A program made the position numbers and the translations under genes. 10,242 bases of DNA, taken from the NCBI GenBank assembly GCA_947599755.1, contig CANQFO010000036.1:1-10242 (forward strand), in the 5' to 3' direction. The notes under the pieces are model-generated. The model did no database searches and had not been told where the DNA came from. It saw only the letters and a program-made list of their open reading frames with translations. How positions within the stretch are numbered: the first letter of the stretch is position 1; the number at the start of each line of letters is the position of its first letter. Below, one piece after another: positions 1 to 5,902 of the stretch. This stretch comes from an uncultured Bacilli bacterium (GTDB taxonomy: Bacteria; Bacillota_I; Bacilli_A; RF39; UBA660).

Positions 1-435
1 ATCAACATGGGTTACTGAAGCGTTTGCAGATAAACAGGCAATTGTTGCTCCCCCAGTATAGCCAAACAGATTTAATACTTTGATTTTTCGGTTTGATTGT
101 TTTATTTTATGTATCATAAAATCCCAATTTATTGCTTGTTCGGGAAATAATCCTGTGTGTTTAAATCCCATTTGTCGAATATGAAATTTTAGATTTTGAT
201 AAGAAATAGTCCATTCATTGGGGACTTTATGAAGATTCTCCCAGTGCCCTCCTCCTTTATTATTTCGATAATATATTGCATCAATTAGTCCTTCGTACTT
301 TTTTTGTAAATTACCATTATCCCATATAATTTGTGGATCAGGTCTTAATAGATAAATTTTCCCCCAACGTTCTAATTTATATCCATTTGATGCATCTATT
401 ATTTCATAATCTTTCCAATTTTTTGCTACTACCAT
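1..435 (-). CDS. Class I SAM-dependent methyltransferase, RlmI-like (COG1092 type), 3' end cut by window edge
   Basis: The 145 visible residues are the N-terminal part of a methyltransferase; the gene runs off the left edge. Residues 93-107 (HTGLFPEQAINWDFM) match the block before the Rossmann fold in the RlmI-like rRNA methyltransferase group. Residues 118-131 (IKVLNLFGYTGGAT) are the SAM-binding motif I, and the Asp at 145 (VTHVD) fits the acidic motif II residue that binds the SAM ribose. The early blocks with LERWG, RPDPQ.IW and GGGHWE also fit this group, whose members are about 280-300 residues long and lack the PUA domain of E. coli RlmI. RNA as substrate is inferred from the family; the target base is unknown. 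The ATG at 433-435 follows a good site, GAGGTG, six bases upstream. It lies 44 bp after the lipoprotein gene with no convincing terminator between, so the two are probably co-transcribed. Confidence 0.85.
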   Translation of the reverse strand, partial: MVVAKNWKDYEIIDASNGYKLERWGKIYLLRPDPQIIWDNGNLQKKYEGLIDAIYYRNNKGGGHWENLHKVPNEWTISYQNLKFHIRQMGFKHTGLFPEQAINWDFMIHKIKQSNRKIKVLNLFGYTGGATIACLSANASVTHVD

Positions 436-479
436 TTTGTCACCTCTACTCTTTCTTTTTGTAAGAAAAAGTCCTATCT

Positions 480-1313
480 CTAGGAACTAACTGTAAATTC
501 TTTACCATAAGTTGTAATTAGTAAATTGCCATTATATCCTAATATATTAGGATAATATTTTTCTAAAATTTCGTCATTTTTTAATTCATATTTACAAGTT
601 ACATCAACATATTTACTACATTCATTGGTATTTACTATTTTCATTCTGTATATTTTATTTTCTGTTTTGATATAGGTATTTAAAATATTATTGGTACTAT
701 AATTAAAGTCAATAATTTTTCCATATTTTTGCGAATCATAAGCAATTTTTGTATCTACAAGTTGATAATTTGATTGATAGTCTTGTCTTGTGATTGTATA
801 TTGATAAATATTTCCATCATTTTTTAAGACATAATAAATTCCTGTATTTTGATCTATTGTAATTACTTTTACTACATTTTCATCACCAAGAATCATCTGA
901 TAGATTGAATAAGAGTTGTCATTTTCCGTTACTGATGTATATGCTTTTGTATTAGATTGACCTACTACATAATAAAAATTTCCATCATTTGCTTTTACTA
1001 TTTTATCATCAAATATTGATACAATTGGTAAAGAAAACTCTGCTTTTTGACAGTTTTGCTCATTAGAATATTTTTGTCCTAATGATAGTTCATAAAGATT
1101 TCCTGTTTCTGTAACTAAAAAGGAGTTATTTAAGTATTTGATTTTTTCATAATTTGTATCTTTATCATCTTTAGGAGTTAATTTATTACATAAAAATGTA
1201 GTATTGGAAAGTGTAAATCCAGTATGTCTGATTTCTCTAGTAATTGTCCCATTACAAGATGTACAACTAAAGCAAATTATTATCATTATTACTATATTTT
1301 TTATTTTTTTCAT
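480..1313 (-). CDS. Predicted lipoprotein with repeated [DN]GNxY motifs, possible beta-propeller
   Basis: The 277-residue product begins with a lysine-positive n-region, a hydrophobic stretch (residues 7-16) and a lipobox-like CTSC ending at Cys20. It is therefore probably lipidated by Lgt and cut by signal peptidase II, leaving an outer-face membrane-anchored domain. The -3 position is Cys rather than Leu, which is tolerated but not ideal. The mature part has related segments: TGNLYEL (70-76), NDGNFYYV (109-116), NDGNIYQY (165-172), TENKIYRM (217-224) and YNGNLLI (260-266). They are spaced about 40-56 residues apart and look like beta-blade repeats. Four further cysteines (42, 88, 232, 240) could form disulfides. 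No enzyme motif is visible and I do not recognise a named family. The ATG follows GAGGAG by eight bases, and a good promoter lies upstream at 1348-1377. Confidence 0.8.
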   Translation of the reverse strand: MKKIKNIVIMIIICFSCTSCNGTITREIRHTGFTLSNTTFLCNKLTPKDDKDTNYEKIKYLNNSFLVTETGNLYELSLGQKYSNEQNCQKAEFSLPIVSIFDDKIVKANDGNFYYVVGQSNTKAYTSVTENDNSYSIYQMILGDENVVKVITIDQNTGIYYVLKNDGNIYQYTITRQDYQSNYQLVDTKIAYDSQKYGKIIDFNYSTNNILNTYIKTENKIYRMKIVNTNECSKYVDVTCKYELKNDEILEKYYPNILGYNGNLLITTYGKEFTVSS

Positions 1314-1347
1314 TTTCCATTCTCCTCTATTCTTATAGATTCACTAT

Positions 1348-1377
1348 ATCATAGTTTTTAAAATTTGAAAATGTAAA
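1348..1377 (-). promoter_or_regulatory. Sigma-A-type promoter for the lipoprotein gene
   Basis: Read on the minus strand, TTTACA (1372-1377) and TATGAT (1348-1353) are separated by 18 bases. Each hexamer differs from consensus at one position. The predicted start gives a leader of about 30 bases before the ATG at 1313. It lies in the gap after the membrane protein gene, so the lipoprotein and methyltransferase genes likely form their own transcript. Confidence 0.65.
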
Positions 1378-1417
1378 CTTTTATTCTATTTTTAATTTTT
1401 CTCCTACTTTTTTGTCA

Positions 1418-2272
1418 TTAATTTAAAAACTGTTTTAGTTCTTCATAAATATTGATGATCAATTTAGCATTTTCTTTTTGGAAGGAAGTAATTATTTCTT
1501 CTGACCAATTTTTCTTTTCTTTCTTTTTTTCGTCAATTCTTTCTAATTTTTTTTTGGCTATTTCTATACTTTCAAAGTCATTAATCATTTTTTTTGATTG
1601 TATTTGCATGATTCCTAATTTTCTTGGTTTTCCGTTTAATCTAAATAAAAAATTATCTATTTTTCTAAAAAATATTGGTCTTTTATCATTATAATAAATC
1701 ATTATGGCATAAAAAATTAATTGCAAATTTTGATTTTTAAATTGAATTTCTTCTCCAAAAAGATATTTTAGTTTGGCATATTGTACTACAATATGTTTTT
1801 TATCTATTTTTAATGATTCTGTTTTCTCATTCTGGTTCTCCTCTTTTGCTTTTTCTTTAAAAAATATAAATAAAAAAATTGCTATAAATAACCATGCTAT
1901 GCTTTTTAATTCTTCTGCTGATAAAAACACTTCGGAAACTTGATTAAATATTAGGTGATTTACTATATATCCTATTATAATTGATATACATGCTTTCTTT
2001 ATGATCCCTTCTTCGGCAAAAAAATCTTGTTCTAAAATATAGGTTACATAGATTATACGAATAACAAGTTCAAATACTAAAACAAGAAATATATCATCGT
2101 TAAATATCTGCCAAGAATTCATTGCACAAAAACCTGCTAAAAAAAATAGATAAATTAAGGAAAAAGCTAATTGTTCAAAAAATGTAATTTTATATTTTAT
2201 TTTTAATCCATTAATTAATAAAAATAAAATTAGTCCAAAAAAACAATATCCTAATAATACTCCAAACCCCAT
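1418..2272 (-). CDS. Integral membrane protein with C-terminal soluble domain containing a GIMQI motif
   Basis: The product is 284 residues from the ATG at 2272. A GTG nine bases earlier is in frame but lies inside the ribosome-binding sequence AGAGGTGA, so it was rejected as start. About five hydrophobic segments span residues 1-21, 33-51, 59-79, 94-113 and 123-138. A charged linker and a soluble domain of about 120 residues follow. In that domain, AIMIYYNDKRP (190-200) followed by KLGIMQIQS (218-226) and a helix with NDFESIE resembles the spacing of lysozyme-like/lytic transglycosylase motifs (AIxxE...GxMQI). However, the expected catalytic Glu position is occupied by Tyr/Asn. This resemblance is weak and could be chance. 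The C-terminus is Lys/Glu-rich and probably helical. Function is not recognised. It has its own strong promoter at 2297-2324 and no visible terminator after the stop. Confidence 0.75.
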   Translation of the reverse strand: MGFGVLLGYCFFGLILFLLINGLKIKYKITFFEQLAFSLIYLFFLAGFCAMNSWQIFNDDIFLVLVFELVIRIIYVTYILEQDFFAEEGIIKKACISIIIGYIVNHLIFNQVSEVFLSAEELKSIAWLFIAIFLFIFFKEKAKEENQNEKTESLKIDKKHIVVQYAKLKYLFGEEIQFKNQNLQLIFYAIMIYYNDKRPIFFRKIDNFLFRLNGKPRKLGIMQIQSKKMINDFESIEIAKKKLERIDEKKKEKKNWSEEIITSFQKENAKLIINIYEELKQFLN

Positions 2273-2278
2273 GAAAAT

Positions 2279-2284
2279 CACCTC
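2279..2284 (-). promoter_or_regulatory. Ribosome-binding site that fixes the start of the membrane protein
   Basis: GAGGTG on the minus strand lies six bases before the ATG at 2272. The upstream in-frame GTG is part of this same site, so translation from that GTG would have no ribosome-binding site at a usable distance. Confidence 0.8.
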
Positions 2285-2296
2285 TAAATTATTGTT

Positions 2297-2324
2297 ATTA
2301 TAACATTTTTTAGGTAATTATCAA
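2297..2324 (-). promoter_or_regulatory. Strong sigma-A-type promoter for the membrane protein gene
   Basis: TTGATA (2319-2324) and a perfect TATAAT (2297-2302) are 16 bases apart, and the -10 is extended by TGT. The start site should fall near 2290, giving a leader of about 18 bases that carries the GAGGTG site. The -35 lies 15 bp after the stop of the upstream small gene. Confidence 0.85.
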
Positions 2325-2339
2325 GGAAAATTTATAAGA

Positions 2340-2744
2340 TTAAAAGTTGTCTCTTCGTCCTAATTTTTTTAATTTTTGCTTTACATATAAAACAATTTCC
2401 ATAGGGGCTTTTATTTTATTTAATACTAATAAGGCATCTTGTAATTTTGTTCGATCTGAGAGCTTTTCATTTATTTTTATTGCCTCATTATAGTAATTAA
2501 AATTGGGAAGTTTATTTTCTTCGACAAATGCTTTAATATATTCTTCGATTTCTTTTAATAAATATATTTTTAATTCATATTCATCTACCATTTCTACTCC
2601 ATAATATCCACCTACTAAATATTGAAATTGATCTTCTATTTTCATCTTATGGCTCGAGTAGATACCTCTCGACTCACCTCTCTTTCTATTGATCTGAGAT
2701 TTGTATTTTTCTCTCATAAAATCTATTCTATAAATCATATTCAT
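2340..2744 (-). CDS. Small hypothetical protein, mostly helical, N-terminus uncertain
   Basis: The frame encodes up to 134 residues. The first 33 are strongly basic and low in hydrophobic residues. From Met34 on (ATG at 2645, 101 residues) the sequence looks like a compact helical protein, with GGYYGVEMVDEYE (45-57), an amphipathic Lys/Glu helix (60-78), a Leu-rich helix (101-111) and a basic C-terminal helix. No signal peptide, membrane segment or known motif is seen. The ATG at 2744 has only a short AGGT eight bases upstream, while Met34 has no good site at normal distance; hence the uncertainty. It is followed closely by the promoter of the next gene. Its own promoter is not clear, and a hairpin at 2781-2811 separates it from the gene upstream. 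No function can be assigned. Confidence 0.6.
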   Translation of the reverse strand: MNMIYRIDFMREKYKSQINRKRGESRGIYSSHKMKIEDQFQYLVGGYYGVEMVDEYELKIYLLKEIEEYIKAFVEENKLPNFNYYNEAIKINEKLSDRTKLQDALLVLNKIKAPMEIVLYVKQKLKKLGRRDNF

Positions 2745-2770
2745 TATGTTTACCTGTAGATTTTATATTT

Positions 2771-2811
2771 ATTTAATAAAAATACATAATAACCTAAGGT
2801 CACTATGTACT
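2771..2811 (-). terminator. Probable rho-independent terminator after the signal-peptidase-like gene
   Basis: In the minus-strand transcript a 14-bp stem with a three-base UUA loop spans 2811 down to 2781. It pairs throughout if three G-U wobbles are allowed and has four G-C pairs. It is followed by a run of five T (2782-2778) and then an AT-rich stretch. It begins 17 bp after the stop codon at 2828. The stem is only moderately stable, so read-through into the small gene is possible. Confidence 0.55.
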
Positions 2812-2827
2812 ATAAAGAATATATAAT

Positions 2828-3460
2828 TTATAATACTTCTATATCTTTTTCTTTTTTTGTCTCTGAATTTTTTGATTTGGATTGCTTATTTTTTATTTTT
2901 TGTTTGGATTTATCTTCTTTTGTGAAGTTCTTTTTCTTTTTTTGAAATAGATTTTCTTTTTTATATTTTATTATATATTCTATACATTGAATTATAAATA
3001 TCAAAGTAATTGGTATAATCACTAAAAATATGAATCCTAAGTTACTTTCTATTGTTGTTAATATTTTTCCCATTCCTGGATATAGACTAGCCTTTGTTCC
3101 TATAATTTTTTCTTTTGGAACACCAGCTCTTTCATCATCTGATAAAATATAAGAGCCATTTTTTTCTATCTTTGATACGACAGAGCTTCTTACAATATAT
3201 CCTTCATTTACTGTTGAATAATAATAAACTAAGTCTCCAATTTCTATTTTCTTATTTTTTTTAATTACTAATAAATCTCCTTCTTGTGCTGTTGATAAAA
3301 AACGCTCGCTATCTTCATCGATTGGTGCAAGGGTAGTGTTTGCAATTTGTGTAAATCCATATTTATTCATCGATAATGAACAAATTGTAATCAATACAAC
3401 ATAAATAATGATAAAGATTTTGGCTAATCGCCAAAGACTCATCCATATTCTTTTTACCAT
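2828..3460 (-). CDS. Signal peptidase I (S26, SipW-like) homologue lacking the catalytic serine; probable pseudo-protease
   Basis: The 210-residue protein has a membrane helix at about 12-32, an extracytoplasmic domain, a second helix at about 141-164 and a very Lys-rich cytoplasmic tail (165-208). The domain follows the archaeal/ER-type signal peptidase plan: EGDLLVIKK (60-68), then IGDLVYYY (74-81), VSKIEKNGSYIL (95-106), IIGTKASLYPGMGKI (119-133), then the C-terminal helix. In active members a SGSMEPT-like motif carries the nucleophilic Ser. Here the equivalent stretch reads ANTTLAPIDED (40-50), with Thr where Ser is expected, and the usual GDxN block reads SDDERAG (107-113). I infer an inactive or altered enzyme, perhaps a binding or regulatory protein. 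Homology to S26 is by pattern only. The ATG follows GGTGAT by three bases; a promoter lies at 3476-3504 and a terminator candidate follows the gene. Confidence 0.65.
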   Translation of the reverse strand: MVKRIWMSLWRLAKIFIIIYVVLITICSLSMNKYGFTQIANTTLAPIDEDSERFLSTAQEGDLLVIKKNKKIEIGDLVYYYSTVNEGYIVRSSVVSKIEKNGSYILSDDERAGVPKEKIIGTKASLYPGMGKILTTIESNLGFIFLVIIPITLIFIIQCIEYIIKYKKENLFQKKKKNFTKEDKSKQKIKNKQSKSKNSETKKEKDIEVL

Positions 3461-3475
3461 ATTATCACCATCTTA

Positions 3476-3504
3476 ATCTTAACATAGTATTTTTTGTTTT
3501 TCAA
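3476..3504 (-). promoter_or_regulatory. Candidate promoter for the signal-peptidase-like gene
   Basis: TTGAAA (3499-3504) and TAAGAT (3476-3481) are 17 bases apart, with an extended TGT before the -10. The predicted start is only about nine bases before the ATG and overlaps the GGTGAT site. The leader would be very short, so read-through from the kinase gene (no terminator seen after 3532) may also contribute. Confidence 0.45.
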
Positions 3505-3531
3505 TCTTTTTTATCCATCCACTCTTTGATT

Positions 3532-5793
3532 TTATTTTTTCTTTTTGGCTAAATTTTGATATTCTTGGATAATTTCTAAGCTTTTTTCTTTTTCTTCTGC
3601 TAATTCTTGAAAATGATCTTCAATATAATTGTTGTCTTCTGCTTTGCTTTTTATTTCGTGATCATAAGCGATTTCTGCTAATTTAGTCAATCCTAAATAT
3701 TTGGCATCACTTTTTAGTGAATGTACTTCTATTGCATAATCTTTCATGTTTCCTTTTTCTTTATATTCTATTAGTTTATTCCATTTTTCCTCTATTTCTT
3801 CGATAAATGCTTCTACTGTTTCTTCATACATTTCCATATCTCCTAGTAATTCTAGGGCTTTTTCGATTTCTATTCCTTTTTGCTTTAGAAATTCTTTTGG
3901 ATTAATTTCTTTTTCTTCTTGTGTTTTTTCTTCTGATACTTCTTTTTGAATTTTTATTTCTATTGTTGGTTCTTTTTCTAATACTTCATTCATTACTTGA
4001 ATTAATTCATCTTGATTGATGGGTTTGGATAAATAATTATTAAATCCATCTTTTAAATATTTTTCTTTCATGCCATTGATTGCATTTGCGGTTAAAGCAA
4101 TTACTGGAATATGAAAATTAGGAAGTTTCTTTAATTCTTTTAGTGTTTCTACTCCACTCATTTTTGGCATCATATCATCTAGTAAAATCAAATCATAATT
4201 TTTTCCCTCTTTGATTTTTTCTAAACATTCCAATCCGCTTTCTACTGTATCAATATTTTGGGCATGATATCTTTCTAATATTTTTTTGGCTACTTTTAAA
4301 TTTAGGGGATTATCATCTACTATTAAAATTTTTTCTTCGGTTAAGTCAAGAGTTGTTTTTTTCTTTTTGTCATTTTCTGTTCCGATTGTTTTTTCTATTT
4401 TTTGATCTATCATTACTGTAAATTTTGAGCCTTGTCCATATACAGTATGAACAATAATTCTTCCTCCCATTAATTCAATTAATTGCTTAGTAATTGCTAG
4501 TCCTAATCCTGTTCCTTCTATTGTTGTATTTCTATCTTCTTCTAATCTTTGGAATTTTGTAAATAATTTATCTATATTTTCTTTTTTAATTCCTCTACCA
4601 CTATCTTCTACTGTAATTAGTAATTTACATGTTTTATCATTTTTTACACAACTTACTTCATAATGTACATATCCTTTATCTGTATATTTGCAAGCATTAC
4701 TTAAAAGATTTGTGATAATTTTTTTTATATTCGCATGATCACCATATAATGTCGGTGGTAAATCTTCAGCAATATGATAAGAAAAGTCTAATCCTTTTTC
4801 TTTCATTCTTGGTGTAATTAATTTTCCTAAATCTGCGAATAATTCTTGAGCATTATAGGGAGAATTTATAATTTCTAATTTTCCTGCTTCTATTTTTGAT
4901 ATATCTAAAATTCCATTTACAATTTCTAATAATGTATTTGATGCATTGATGATATCATTTGCATTTTCTTTAGCTTCTTTTAATGTTTTTGCTTCTTTAA
5001 TACAATCACTAAATCCTGTTATTGCGTTTAATGGAGTTCTGATTTCATGAGACATACTTGATAAAAAGTCAGTTTTGGCAGCATTAGCTTTATCTGCTTG
5101 ATCTTTTGCTGAATTTAATTGTTCAATCATTTTCATATCTGGATTTTCTATAGTAAAATACATGATAAATGTTTCAAATGCTTCAATTGCAGTAGTTAAA
5201 ATTAATCCTGGTATGATGCATTGAATTGCAATGGTTACGGCTGTTAATATTAATAGTAACCATAAGGGAATGAATTCTCTATCTTTGATGTGATTTTTGT
5301 TTTTTAGTAATAAAATCACCATTATCAAAATGGAAATTACTGCTAAACTATAACATAGAGTTACTCCTAATCCTTGAGGGAAAATAGAATTTTCTTGCAC
5401 AATATAGTTTACGGGAAAAATTATATTAATTATGATTAAGATTGGTAAGCAATAAATTAGTAATATGGTTTGATATTTTTGATATTCCTTTGTTTTGTCT
5501 TTTTTTCTTAATAATACTGCTATTATATAAAGCAAAAAGAGAAAACACCAAGTATCATAATAACATAATATTAATTTTGTTAATGTAATGTAGATTGGAT
5601 TATTTATATTCATTCCAGATATGGTTAAAAAGAATGATATACAATCTAGGGTTATTCCAAATAATGCTACAATAATTAGAGATAGATAGACTTTATTTTC
5701 AATTTTTGATTTTCCTACTTTTCTTATGATACAAATGATTAATAATAATATAATATAAATTATTCCTCCAATTGAGAATGAAATATTGCTCAT
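3532..5793 (-). CDS. Membrane hybrid histidine kinase, 7TM-HisKA-HATPase-REC-HPt (left paralogue)
   Basis: The product is 753 residues. Seven hydrophobic segments fill residues 6-214. HisKA follows with His249 in SHEIRTPLN, then HATPase_c with N box NLLSNACKYT (N366), G1 DSGRGI (397-402), F box FTKF and G2 GTGLGLAI (427-434). The receiver domain has VDDN (492-495), phospho-acceptor Asp539 in LLDDMMP, Thr568 and Lys590. An acidic linker leads to an HPt domain with His691 in VHSLKSDA. All phosphotransfer residues are present, so phosphate can pass His249-Asp539-His691 and then to a separate response regulator not encoded here. The membrane part probably senses a ligand; which one is unknown. 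ATG at 5793 was chosen because AGGAG lies seven bases upstream; the longer open frame starts with a TTG within the promoter. It is paralogous to the kinase at 7822-10077. Confidence 0.93.
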   Translation of the reverse strand: MSNISFSIGGIIYIILLLIICIIRKVGKSKIENKVYLSLIIVALFGITLDCISFFLTISGMNINNPIYITLTKLILCYYDTWCFLFLLYIIAVLLRKKDKTKEYQKYQTILLIYCLPILIIINIIFPVNYIVQENSIFPQGLGVTLCYSLAVISILIMVILLLKNKNHIKDREFIPLWLLLILTAVTIAIQCIIPGLILTTAIEAFETFIMYFTIENPDMKMIEQLNSAKDQADKANAAKTDFLSSMSHEIRTPLNAITGFSDCIKEAKTLKEAKENANDIINASNTLLEIVNGILDISKIEAGKLEIINSPYNAQELFADLGKLITPRMKEKGLDFSYHIAEDLPPTLYGDHANIKKIITNLLSNACKYTDKGYVHYEVSCVKNDKTCKLLITVEDSGRGIKKENIDKLFTKFQRLEEDRNTTIEGTGLGLAITKQLIELMGGRIIVHTVYGQGSKFTVMIDQKIEKTIGTENDKKKKTTLDLTEEKILIVDDNPLNLKVAKKILERYHAQNIDTVESGLECLEKIKEGKNYDLILLDDMMPKMSGVETLKELKKLPNFHIPVIALTANAINGMKEKYLKDGFNNYLSKPINQDELIQVMNEVLEKEPTIEIKIQKEVSEEKTQEEKEINPKEFLKQKGIEIEKALELLGDMEMYEETVEAFIEEIEEKWNKLIEYKEKGNMKDYAIEVHSLKSDAKYLGLTKLAEIAYDHEIKSKAEDNNYIEDHFQELAEEKEKSLEIIQEYQNLAKKKK
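3659..3773 (-). repeat. HPt-region copy 1 of a 115-bp near-identical segment
   Basis: This stretch matches 7952-8066 at 112 of 115 positions and encodes a run of 39 identical residues around the HPt histidine. The three differences are silent. Flanking sequence diverges at once on both sides. It is a coding paralogous segment, not a mobile repeat. Confidence 0.9.
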
Positions 5794-5800
5794 TTTACTT

Positions 5801-5805
5801 CTCCT
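5801..5805 (-). promoter_or_regulatory. Ribosome-binding site that fixes the start of the left kinase
   Basis: AGGAG on the minus strand lies seven bases before the ATG at 5793. No comparable site precedes the upstream in-frame starts, and the protein begun here has nearly the same length and N-terminal layout as its paralogue (753 against 751 residues). Confidence 0.85.
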
Positions 5806-5851
5806 ACCTTTACTATTTATTTTTTCTACTTGTCTGATTCTTTCTATGATC

Positions 5852-5882
5852 ATTATAACATTATTTTTCAAAAAAAAAGCAA
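5852..5882 (-). promoter_or_regulatory. Extended -10 promoter for the left kinase gene
   Basis: A perfect TATAAT (5852-5857) is preceded by TGT, an extended -10. The -35 is poor: TTGCTT (5877-5882) at 19 bases is the best candidate. It overlaps the terminator of the ligase gene. The predicted start near 5845 leaves a leader of about 50 bases. Confidence 0.6.
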
Positions 5883-5902
5883 TATTTTATTTTTTATTGC
5901 TT
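5870..5902 (-). terminator. Rho-independent terminator overlapping the ligase stop codon
   Basis: AAGCAATA (5895-5902) pairs perfectly with TATTGCTT (5877-5884) across a ten-base A/T loop, and the right arm runs into nine consecutive T (5878-5870). The left arm is inside the last codons of the ligase gene and the stop codon is in the loop. The stem is short but the T tract is ideal. Confidence 0.75.

Noticed and set aside
441..475. Hairpin CTTTTT/AAAAAG between the lipoprotein and methyltransferase genes
   Set aside because: Only six A-T-rich pairs and no following T tract; not a credible terminator.
2273..2281. GTG start at 2281 for the membrane protein
   Set aside because: The GTG is part of the GAGGTG ribosome-binding site for the ATG at 2272.
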